From assembly GCA_947449315.1 (NCBI GenBank), contig CANFRC010000003.1, forward strand, positions 62,001 through 126,000: DNA of 64,000 bases, read 5' to 3'. A model generated the notes under the pieces. The model did no database searches and was not told where the DNA came from. It was given only the letters and a program-made list of their open reading frames with translations. The position numbers were made by a program, and so were the translations under genes. This DNA is from Bacteroidota bacterium (GTDB taxonomy: Bacteria > Bacteroidota > Bacteroidia > 2-12-FULL-35-15). This document shows positions 46,699 through 52,812 of this stretch, piece by piece (position 1 is the first letter of the stretch; each line of letters opens with the position of its first letter).

Positions 46699-47568
46699 TT
46701 ATTTAAGAGGCACATAGCCTATTTCCGCAACAATTTTCTGTCCTTCATCTGAAAGAGCAAAATCAATAAAAGCTTTCACTTTAGATGCTGCACCTATTTC
46801 ATACATATAATATAAAGGACGGGAAATGGGATACGATTTATCTTTAGCGGCAGACACACTTGGTGCAACATAGGTTTTCCCTTGGTCATAAGATACCGAA
46901 AGTGATTTAACACCAATGCTTTCATACGCTAAACCCACATACCCTATTGCCCCTTTTGTTTGACTAACCGACTGAACAATTGCCCCAGTTGCTGGCATAC
47001 TCAAAACAGTTGTTGCATAATTTTTTTTACTTAGCACATGATCTTTAAAAAACTCATACGTTCCCGAGCTAGATTCCCGAGAATAGGCGACAATCTTTTC
47101 ATTTGCTCCTCCTACATCTTTCCAGTTAGTAATTTCTCCGGTATAAATTTTTTCTAATTGTTCACGAGTTAGTTGCATTACCTTATTTTCGGGATTTACA
47201 ATTACTGATAATGCATCAAATGCGATTGTTATTTGTTGAATATCCTTTTTTGCCTCAGTAAATTTTAATTTCTCGTCTGTTTTCAAATCACGGGAAGCCA
47301 TTGCTATATCAGTGGTTCCATCGGCAAGGGCTGTTATACCAACCCCAGAACCTCCACCAACAACAGTAATAGACGCAGTTGAATCTTTTTTCATAAAATC
47401 TTCCGCTTCCTTTTGACCTAGTGGCAAAACGGTATCACTCCCTTTTAAAGTAATAACGACTTTCTGCACTTGTTTGGTTTCTGCAGTTTCTTTTTTTTCG
47501 TTACCACAACTCATTAACCCTATAAGAGGAAACAGGAGAATGGTGATCATTTTTTGATTTAAACTCAT
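46699..47568 (-). CDS. pstS: Phosphate-binding lipoprotein PstS (copy 1)
   Basis: This 289-residue phosphate-binding protein is a lipoprotein: lipobox GLMSC with Cys at residue 21. The phosphate-binding blocks are LKGSDTVLPL (about 41-50), VVGGGSGVGITAL (about 69-81), IAMASRDLK (about 88-96) and YSRESSSGTYEFFKDHVL (about 162-179). A linker rich in Glu and Lys follows the lipobox. The paralogue pstS2 lies just upstream on the same strand. It has its own Pho-box operator (47614-47646) and its own terminator. Confidence 0.95.
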   Translation of the reverse strand: MSLNQKMITILLFPLIGLMSCGNEKKETAETKQVQKVVITLKGSDTVLPLGQKEAEDFMKKDSTASITVVGGGSGVGITALADGTTDIAMASRDLKTDEKLKFTEAKKDIQQITIAFDALSVIVNPENKVMQLTREQLEKIYTGEITNWKDVGGANEKIVAYSRESSSGTYEFFKDHVLSKKNYATTVLSMPATGAIVQSVSQTKGAIGYVGLAYESIGVKSLSVSYDQGKTYVAPSVSAAKDKSYPISRPLYYMYEIGAASKVKAFIDFALSDEGQKIVAEIGYVPLK

Positions 47569-47590
47569 TTTTTACATTTTTATATTTATG

Positions 47591-47598
47591 CAAAACTA
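47591..47598 (-). promoter_or_regulatory. -7 box of the pstS1 promoter
   Basis: TAGTTTTG on the minus strand matches TAnnTTTG and lies exactly 15 nt downstream of the pstS1 operator. Confidence 0.65.
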
Positions 47599-47613
47599 AA
47601 GTCCGCCTGTAAC

Positions 47614-47646
47614 AAAATGGTTAAAATGAGGTTATGATTGAGTTAA
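47614..47646 (-). promoter_or_regulatory. Pho-box-like operator of pstS1 (three 11-bp repeats)
   Basis: Three contiguous 11-mers on the minus strand beginning TTAAC, ATAAC and TTAAC. The end is exactly 15 nt from the -7 box. The left edge touches the T-tail of the pstS2 terminator. Confidence 0.72.
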
Positions 47647-47649
47647 TTA

Positions 47650-47686
47650 AAAAAAAGCGTCACGCAAAAATTGCGTGACGCTTTTA
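47650..47686 (-). terminator. Intrinsic terminator of pstS2
   Basis: Stem AAGCGTCACGCAA / TTGCGTGACGCTT (47655-47667 / 47671-47683) with a long T-run on the minus strand. It shares the core CGTCACGCAA...TTGCGTGACG with the gldJ/korB terminator. Confidence 0.9.
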
Positions 47687-47704
47687 AACTAAACGATACT
47701 GAAT

Positions 47705-48520
47705 TTATTTGGTTAATGGAACATATCCAACTTGTTCAACAATTTTCTGACCTTCAGCGGCTAGAATATAATCGATAAAGGGTTTTACTGATTTTTCAAC
47801 TGTTGTTAAATAGTAAAAATATAAAGGACGAACAACAGGATATGTTTTATCTTTTGCTGTTGCTAATGAAGGAGCAATATAGGTTTTACCTTTGTCATAC
47901 GAAACCTTCAAAGCTTTAACCTCTTTATCCATATATGCTAAACCAACATATCCAATAGCGCCTTTTGTTTGGCTAACCGACTGAACAATTGCACCAGTTG
48001 CAGGCATACTTAATACTGAAGAAGCATAATTCTTTTTGTTCATCACATGATCTTTGAAGAATTCAAATGTACCAGAACTAGATTCACGAGAATAAACAAC
48101 AATTTTCAGATCATCACCGCCTACATCTTTCCAATTATTGATCTTACCGGTATAGATCCCTTCTAATTGTTCACGTGTAAGTTGTGAAACCTTATTTCCA
48201 GGATTTACAATTACTGACAATGCATCATATGCGATAATTGTTTCCTTGTATGCTCTGCCGGCATCCTGCAATTTCATCTTCTCATCCATTTTAATTTTAC
48301 GAGACGACATTGCAATATCTGAAGTATTATCGACTAATGCAGCCAATCCTACTCCAGAACCACCACCTGTTACGGCAATTTTAGACATTTTATTGGTTTT
48401 CATGAAACTCTCTGCTTCTTTCTGAGCAAGAGGCAATACAGTATCACTACCTTTTAATTTTTGTGCAAAGCTAGTACTTGTATAAAGTGCTAATGCTAGC
48501 AAAATTGTTTTTGATTTCAT
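47705..48520 (-). CDS. pstS: Periplasmic phosphate-binding protein PstS (copy 2)
   Basis: This 271-residue paralogue of pstS1 has the same binding blocks: LKGSDTVLPLAQKEAESF (about 22-39), VTGGGSGVGLAALV, IAMSSRKIK and YSRESSSGTFEFFKDHVM. Unlike copy 1 it has a cleavable signal peptide (1-19, ending TSFAQ) and no lipobox, so it should be a soluble periplasmic protein. The two genes are very similar even at nucleotide level, as in the segment coding for PATGAIVQSVSQTKGAIGYV, which suggests a recent duplication. It has a weaker Pho-box-like operator and its own terminator. Confidence 0.95.
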   Translation of the reverse strand: MKSKTILLALALYTSTSFAQKLKGSDTVLPLAQKEAESFMKTNKMSKIAVTGGGSGVGLAALVDNTSDIAMSSRKIKMDEKMKLQDAGRAYKETIIAYDALSVIVNPGNKVSQLTREQLEGIYTGKINNWKDVGGDDLKIVVYSRESSSGTFEFFKDHVMNKKNYASSVLSMPATGAIVQSVSQTKGAIGYVGLAYMDKEVKALKVSYDKGKTYIAPSLATAKDKTYPVVRPLYFYYLTTVEKSVKPFIDYILAAEGQKIVEQVGYVPLTK

Positions 48521-48545
48521 TTTATTTTTTTAATTTTTTATTTCA

Positions 48546-48553
48546 CAAAGTTA
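48546..48553 (-). promoter_or_regulatory. -7 box of the pstS2 promoter
   Basis: TAACTTTG on the minus strand matches TAnnTTTG; it lies exactly 15 nt after the last repeat of the pstS2 operator and about 26 nt before the ATG. Confidence 0.65.
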
Positions 48554-48568
48554 ATTTTATGTAACGTC

Positions 48569-48601
48569 AACTGCGTTAATTAATCTTTGTTTTCTTGTTA
48601 T
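48569..48601 (-). promoter_or_regulatory. Degenerate Pho-box-like operator of pstS2
   Basis: On the minus strand, 11-mers in phase begin ATAAC, ACAAA and TTAAC; the outer two match the repeat, the middle one does not. The spacing to the -7 box is again 15 nt. Confidence 0.5.
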
Positions 48602-48636
48602 TTTTATTTTAACTATATATCAAATAAATACCACCA

Positions 48637-49974
48637 TTAAAATTTATACTGAAAACGCACGGTAAATACATTATCAGGAATATCTTTCCAGTAACCTTTA
48701 CTAGTAAGGTTCACACTTTTTTCATTTGTAACCATATCATAATAAAGTGTGATTTTTACATTATTATCCCATTTATAGTTATATCCGATTCCAAGAGTAG
48801 TGTATTTCAATTCTGTTTTAGTAAGCTGACCAGAATATGTTGCAGGAACACTTTTCCCTATTTGGTCTCCAGATACTTTTGTATTAGGATCATACCAATC
48901 GTATTTTACAACGATCTGATGTTTTGTTTGAAAAATATTTTGAATGTAATAAAAGTATGCACCATTAAAATTTCTAACATACGTATCAACTGTTCCCGGA
49001 TCGCTACCTGCACTTGTTGATGTTGAAGCAGTACCAGGTTGAACACCTTGAATATATTCAGCTTTAAGAGTAGTAATACCGAATGGGAAGTCGAACGACA
49101 CTTGAGCATCAGCACCCATATAGTTACGTCTTGCCATTTTCCCTGAAGGTTTTCCCAAAGAAGTATCTTTCATTATAAAACCGGTATTTCCATTTGATAG
49201 CACACCAACTTCATCGTATACTTTATTATTTCCTTGACGGATACCACCATCATAGTAAGAAACACCTATACCATATTTCACTTTTTCGGATTTTGATGCT
49301 TTACTAACAGATAAACGAGAAATGAAATCTTTTTGATAATCGAAATCACTACCCTTACCGTTTGTTCCATTGAAAACACCAGCTTCAAATTTCAGAAAAT
49401 TAAATTTTGAAGTTTTTGGCATTTGGAATGTCACCATTGCACCTAGGTCATTTTCATTCGGTAACAATGTTTGTGACATGCGTCCACGTTCTGGGGATTC
49501 CAAAGCACTTGAAGACTGAGGAGCCTCAAAACCAAAAGGAACATCAAAAATACCCATTTGCAAAGAAACCGCCTCTAACCAAGGTTCCGTAATTTTCACA
49601 TATGCCTCTTTCGTACGGATCTCTGTTTGATTTGCATCAAATTGCAATATATACTGCGTTAAACGATTATCATAATTGAATTTTATACGACCTCTTCTAA
49701 CTAAAAAACGCTTATCTACGTTTGTTGAGAAGTTACCACCTGCAAAAGATGGAACACCATTAGAATCTGCTACTTGAAATTGTGCCTGTATATAACCTGA
49801 CACTTTTAATTTTTTGAATGCTGCAAAGTCATCTTGCAATTTATGAATACTTCTTGCGATAGTATCAATTGGAGCTTCTTCTTGGGCATCTTGTGCCGAC
49901 AATTTAGTAAAGCTTAAACCTGTGAAGACAATTGTCGCCATCAGCGTTAATAAAAGGTTCTTTTTTAGTTTCAT
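48637..49974 (-). CDS. Phosphate-selective porin O/P-type outer-membrane protein
   Basis: The 445-residue protein has a signal peptide (1-27, ending LSAQ), a short coiled-coil-like segment (IDTIARSIHKLQDDFAAFK, about 36-54) and then a beta-barrel. The barrel contains KVSGYIQAQFQVADSNG, RFLVRRGRIKFNYDNRLTQYILQFDANQTE (in two parts) and FDVPFGFEAPQSSSALESPERGRM, which are characteristic of OprP/OprO-like porins. The last strand ends VRFQYKF with the C-terminal Phe. It should carry phosphate or polyphosphate across the outer membrane, matching the adjacent pst genes. A Pho-box operator with correct spacing lies upstream. Confidence 0.9.
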   Translation of the reverse strand: MKLKKNLLLTLMATIVFTGLSFTKLSAQDAQEEAPIDTIARSIHKLQDDFAAFKKLKVSGYIQAQFQVADSNGVPSFAGGNFSTNVDKRFLVRRGRIKFNYDNRLTQYILQFDANQTEIRTKEAYVKITEPWLEAVSLQMGIFDVPFGFEAPQSSSALESPERGRMSQTLLPNENDLGAMVTFQMPKTSKFNFLKFEAGVFNGTNGKGSDFDYQKDFISRLSVSKASKSEKVKYGIGVSYYDGGIRQGNNKVYDEVGVLSNGNTGFIMKDTSLGKPSGKMARRNYMGADAQVSFDFPFGITTLKAEYIQGVQPGTASTSTSAGSDPGTVDTYVRNFNGAYFYYIQNIFQTKHQIVVKYDWYDPNTKVSGDQIGKSVPATYSGQLTKTELKYTTLGIGYNYKWDNNVKITLYYDMVTNEKSVNLTSKGYWKDIPDNVFTVRFQYKF

Positions 49975-50011
49975 TGTAATTATGTGAAGGTTAATATAAC
50001 TTTAACTAAGG

Positions 50012-50019
50012 CAAAAGTA
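50012..50019 (-). promoter_or_regulatory. -7 box of the porin promoter
   Basis: TACTTTTG on the minus strand matches TAnnTTTG and lies exactly 15 nt downstream of the porin operator. Confidence 0.65.
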
Positions 50020-50034
50020 TTTCAGATATTAAAG

Positions 50035-50067
50035 CAAATTGTTACCTCAATGTTAAGATTATGTAAA
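50035..50067 (-). promoter_or_regulatory. Pho-box-like operator of the porin gene (three 11-bp repeats)
   Basis: Three contiguous 11-mers on the minus strand beginning TTTAC, TTAAC and GTAAC, each followed by A. Repeat length and 15-nt spacing to the -7 box equal those of pstS1. Confidence 0.72.
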
Positions 50068-50083
50068 CTTTTTAAAATAAAAA

Positions 50084-50117
50084 AAATAAAAAAACCGATG
50101 AAAAGATTCATCGGTTT
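50084..50117 (-). terminator. Intrinsic terminator of the carbonic anhydrase gene
   Basis: Stem AAACCGATGAA / TTCATCGGTTT (50092-50102 / 50107-50117) followed on the minus strand by a long T-rich run. Confidence 0.9.
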
Positions 50118-50136
50118 AAATAAAACATCAATATTA

Positions 50137-50784
50137 TTATAGGTCATATCTGAATATGGGTTCCAGATCACTGATTTCATCTACCATCACCTCCATGTCT
50201 TTAATCAGCCCATCATCAAAACCATATACCCACCCGTGCAATTGCAATTCCCTTCTTTGCCATGCTTGTTGAACAATTTTTGTTTTAGCAAGATTATGTA
50301 CTTGCTCTACAACATTTAATTCAACCAGCCTGTTCTCTCGAGCCTGAATATCTTTAATGGCATCCAGTTCTTTGGAGTTTTTTTGATAAACCTCTTTTAT
50401 ATTGCGTAACCAATTATTTGCAAAACCATTGTCCTTGTTGGACATAGCAAGGATCACCCCGCCACATCCATAATGCCCACATACGATTACATGTTTCACA
50501 TGCAAAACTTCAACAGCATAATACAATACGCTCAATAAATTCATATCGGTATGAACCACAACATTAGCAATGTTCCTATGAACAAATATTTCCCCCGATT
50601 TAGTACCTGTAATCTCATTTGCTGGAACACGACTATCCGAACAACCAATCCAAAGATATTCTGGATTTTGTCCAAGCGAAAGTCCTTTAAAATAATTTGG
50701 ATCCTTTTGCAATTTTTCTGCTGCCCATTTTTTATTCCCATGCAACAGCTTTTCATAGCTCCTGTTTATTTCATCTTTTTCCAT
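50137..50784 (-). CDS. Beta-class carbonic anhydrase
   Basis: This 215-residue zinc enzyme interconverts CO2 and bicarbonate. The zinc ligands are Cys in IGCSDSRVPANEI (about 47-59) and His and Cys in VCGHYGCGGVILA (about 100-112); the Asp-Arg dyad of CSDSR is intact, as is GEIFVHRNIANVV. Length is typical of bacterial beta enzymes. It is divergent from the PhoB-like regulator gene with 126 bp between them, and this spacer carries the regulator's Pho-box-like repeats. Confidence 0.95.
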   Translation of the reverse strand: MEKDEINRSYEKLLHGNKKWAAEKLQKDPNYFKGLSLGQNPEYLWIGCSDSRVPANEITGTKSGEIFVHRNIANVVVHTDMNLLSVLYYAVEVLHVKHVIVCGHYGCGGVILAMSNKDNGFANNWLRNIKEVYQKNSKELDAIKDIQARENRLVELNVVEQVHNLAKTKIVQQAWQRRELQLHGWVYGFDDGLIKDMEVMVDEISDLEPIFRYDL

Positions 50785-50834
50785 AGAGAATCGTTTTGAT
50801 TACAAATTTAACAAAATTATTATGAGGAGATTTC

Positions 50835-50867
50835 CTAAAGTAAAGTTAATCTTAACTTAATGTAAAA
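50835..50867 (+). promoter_or_regulatory. Pho-box-like repeats upstream of the response-regulator gene
   Basis: On the plus strand, three 11-mers in phase begin CTAAA, TTAAT and TTAAT; 15 nt later comes TACTTTAG (50883-50890), one base off TAnnTTTG. Weaker than at pstC, pstS1 and the porin, but the spacing is the same, which suggests autoregulation. Confidence 0.5.
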
Positions 50868-50910
50868 CAAGAATAGCAAAATTACTTTAGCAACTTATTA
50901 GAAAAAATAA

Positions 50911-51594
50911 ATGACCAACCCTAATTTAAAAATACTAATCATTGATACCGACACGGAACTGATTTCCACAGCAGAAACGGCTTTAAAGCAGGAAGGGTTT
51001 TCAGTAATTTCATCTAACAATTCGCGCGAAGCTATCACTATTGCAAAAAAAGAACTTCCAGAACTGGTGCTTTTGGATCTATTAATGCCCGAATTGGATG
51101 GAATTGACATTTGTATTGAATTACGTCACAATATTGAATTGGCAAATACATTGATTGTTTTCCATACCGAACGTAACGAAGATTATTCGCAAATAGCTGC
51201 TTTTAATGCAGGAGCGGATGATTACATCATTAAACCTGTGAAGCCTAGGGTTCTTGTCAGCAGACTGAAGGCACTTTTAAAAAGACATTCTAGCCATCAG
51301 ATAGAAGCTGATAAGATACCTATGACTGGCTTGTCTATTGACCGTGAGCGCTATTTGATATTTTTAGAAGGGGCTGAGATTGTATTGCCTCGAAAAGAAT
51401 TTGAATTGTTATCGCTCCTATCTACTGCTCCAAGAAAAGTATTTACTCGCAAGGAAATTTCCCAACTGATTTGGGGATATGAAATTTTCTCAAAAAACAG
51501 GACCATTGATGTTCATATCAGAAAATTAAGAGAAAAATTAGGCGATAAATATATTAAAACCATAAAAGGAATCGGATATAGCTTAGAGATATAA
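50911..51594 (+). CDS. PhoB/OmpR-family response regulator (orphan)
   Basis: The 227-residue regulator has an N-terminal receiver domain (about 6-120) and a C-terminal winged-helix DNA-binding domain (about 132-226; RTIDVHIRKLREKLG and IKGIGYSLEI). The phosphoacceptor is Asp 56 in LVLLDLLMP; the switch Thr 86 and Lys 108 are conserved. The acidic pair reads IDTD (Asp 12, Thr 13, Asp 14), so the second Asp of the usual DD pair is replaced. No histidine kinase gene is adjacent. Its place among pst genes and the Pho-box-like repeats in front suggest that it is the PhoB/PhoP of this organism; that is inference. Confidence 0.85.
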   Translation: MTNPNLKILIIDTDTELISTAETALKQEGFSVISSNNSREAITIAKKELPELVLLDLLMPELDGIDICIELRHNIELANTLIVFHTERNEDYSQIAAFNAGADDYIIKPVKPRVLVSRLKALLKRHSSHQIEADKIPMTGLSIDRERYLIFLEGAEIVLPRKEFELLSLLSTAPRKVFTRKEISQLIWGYEIFSKNRTIDVHIRKLREKLGDKYIKTIKGIGYSLEI

Positions 51595-51632
51595 AAAAAA
51601 TAGCCTTCAATAAATTGAAGGCTATTTTTTTA
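51593..51632. terminator. Bidirectional intrinsic terminator
   Basis: Perfect stem AATAGCCTTCAA / TTGAAGGCTATT (51599-51610 / 51615-51626) with A- and T-runs, between the regulator and the MORN-type gene. Confidence 0.93.
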
Positions 51633-51644
51633 TATGTCTCACGT

Positions 51645-52115
51645 TTAGATAGCACTAAAGGTTTTTTCACTTAACAATTTTCCATTCTCATCCCACATCG
51701 ACCATTTTCCAACTTTTTCCCCCATCGAATAAAACATTTCATACCTTTTCGTGCCTTTCTCATCCCATGTTAACCAAGTACCATCTTTCTTACCTGTAGC
51801 ATAAAAAGCTTCTGCTATTTTATTTCCTTTTTCACCCCAACGTAGCCATTGACCGTTTTTTTCATTACTCGCAAAAACACCTGTTTCCATTACATTCCCA
51901 TTTTCATAATAATAGGTAGCATTACCATTTAGCTTACCATCAACAATATCGCAGGTAGATTTAGTTTTGCCCTTTTCATAATAAGTTGAATAGGTTCCGG
52001 AATAAAGATTTCCGTTCAAACCGAAATAAATACCATCTTTCAAAATTATATCCTGAGCTGGTGCAACAGAAGCTATTGAAAAGCTTACTAGTAGCAAAAC
52101 AATTATTTTCTTCAT
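51645..52115 (-). CDS. Secreted MORN/YwqK-like repeat protein
   Basis: This 156-residue exported protein has a signal peptide (1-20, ending APAQ) and then about six tandem beta-hairpin repeats of some 20 residues of the YwqK/MORN antitoxin-like type, with the pattern G-x-W-x-x-W-[DG]-E-[KN]-G (for example GTWLTWDEKGTKRYEMFY). In this family the repeats form an elongated beta-sheet; no function is assigned. I start at ATG 52115 at the signal peptide rather than the ATG at 52151. Upstream is a set of 11-bp repeats like the Pho operators, listed separately. Confidence 0.7.
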   Translation of the reverse strand: MKKIIVLLLVSFSIASVAPAQDIILKDGIYFGLNGNLYSGTYSTYYEKGKTKSTCDIVDGKLNGNATYYYENGNVMETGVFASNEKNGQWLRWGEKGNKIAEAFYATGKKDGTWLTWDEKGTKRYEMFYSMGEKVGKWSMWDENGKLLSEKTFSAI

Positions 52116-52194
52116 AGCGTTATAGTTTAAGTTTGTATAAATTATACGCAAATTAAATCATAATTGTTTTAATAATTTGCTTACCGACCAATAA

Positions 52195-52227
52195 ATATTT
52201 TTTAATGTTAAGTTAATGTAAAATTAA
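52195..52227 (-). promoter_or_regulatory. Candidate Pho-box-like repeats upstream of the MORN-type gene
   Basis: Three 11-mers on the minus strand begin TTAAT, TTAAC and TTAAA; the first two share TTAA-N-TTTAACA-like sequence. No TAnnTTTG box stands at 15 or 26 nt, so this site is less certain than those of the pst genes. Confidence 0.4.
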
Positions 52228-52264
52228 CGTACGAAAGGCGTAAAATTTCGAGCCCTAAAATAAG

Positions 52265-52300
52265 AAAAGCCTTTGCATGTTGGTATGCAAAGGCCTATTA
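52265..52300 (-). terminator. Intrinsic terminator of the small secreted protein gene
   Basis: Stem GCCTTTGCAT / ATGCAAAGGC (52269-52278 / 52285-52294) followed on the minus strand by TTTTCTTATTTT. Confidence 0.8.
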
Positions 52301-52316
52301 CTGAACTTTAATAATT

Positions 52317-52640
52317 CTATTTCGACTCTAATTCAACGACGATTGTGTTGTATGAATATGGATCAATGTTAATTTTAGTGTCGTTATAGGAAATGGAAGT
52401 GACAGATGCTTCTGTTTTTGAACTTGGAACAATGGCTGAAAAATTACCATTCAAATCTGAAAAGATAATTTTATCATTGATTTTTATTTCTGCCCCTGCA
52501 ATTTCTTCGCCACTTTTTTTATCAATTATTTTACCTGAAATCAACTGAGAGGTTTCTTTTACCTTACCGTTACTAATATCTCCAGCAAGCGTGATGCTAG
52601 AAATAAAAACAAATGCAACTAGGAAAATATTCTTTATCAT
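52317..52640 (-). CDS. Small secreted carboxypeptidase-regulatory-like protein
   Basis: The 107-residue protein has a signal peptide (1-18, ending TLAG) and one beta-sandwich of the CarboxypepD_reg-like type: LISGKIIDKKSGEEIAGAEI (about 33-52), then FSDLNGNFSAIVP (about 60-72) and TINIDPYSYNTI-like strands (here DTKINIDPYSYNTIVVEL). It is the whole domain without any TonB receptor. I start at ATG 52640 before the signal peptide. Function unknown. Confidence 0.65.
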   Translation of the reverse strand: MIKNIFLVAFVFISSITLAGDISNGKVKETSQLISGKIIDKKSGEEIAGAEIKINDKIIFSDLNGNFSAIVPSSKTEASVTSISYNDTKINIDPYSYNTIVVELESK

Positions 52641-52751
52641 TTTTGTAATCTTATGAAGCAAACCTACAAAAGAAGAAGTCAGATGCTAGTAATCAAAAAT
52701 TTAAGGTTACATGAAGGATGTGTTAAGATTGTAAATTTTACATTAATAAAT

Positions 52752-52783
52752 CAAAAAAGCAGGACACGATTCCTGCTTTTTTA
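52752..52783. terminator. Bidirectional intrinsic terminator
   Basis: Stem AAAAAAGCAGGA / TCCTGCTTTTTT (52753-52764 / 52771-52782). It lies downstream of the 969-residue T9SS cargo gene (minus strand). Confidence 0.88.
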
Positions 52784-52812
52784 TCGTCGCGGATCCGATA
52801 CTACACAATATT

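Noticed and set aside
52640-52740. TTTAC/TTAAC/GTAAC motifs upstream of the small secreted protein as a Pho box
   Set aside because: The motifs are 9 and 16 bp apart, not in 11-bp phase.
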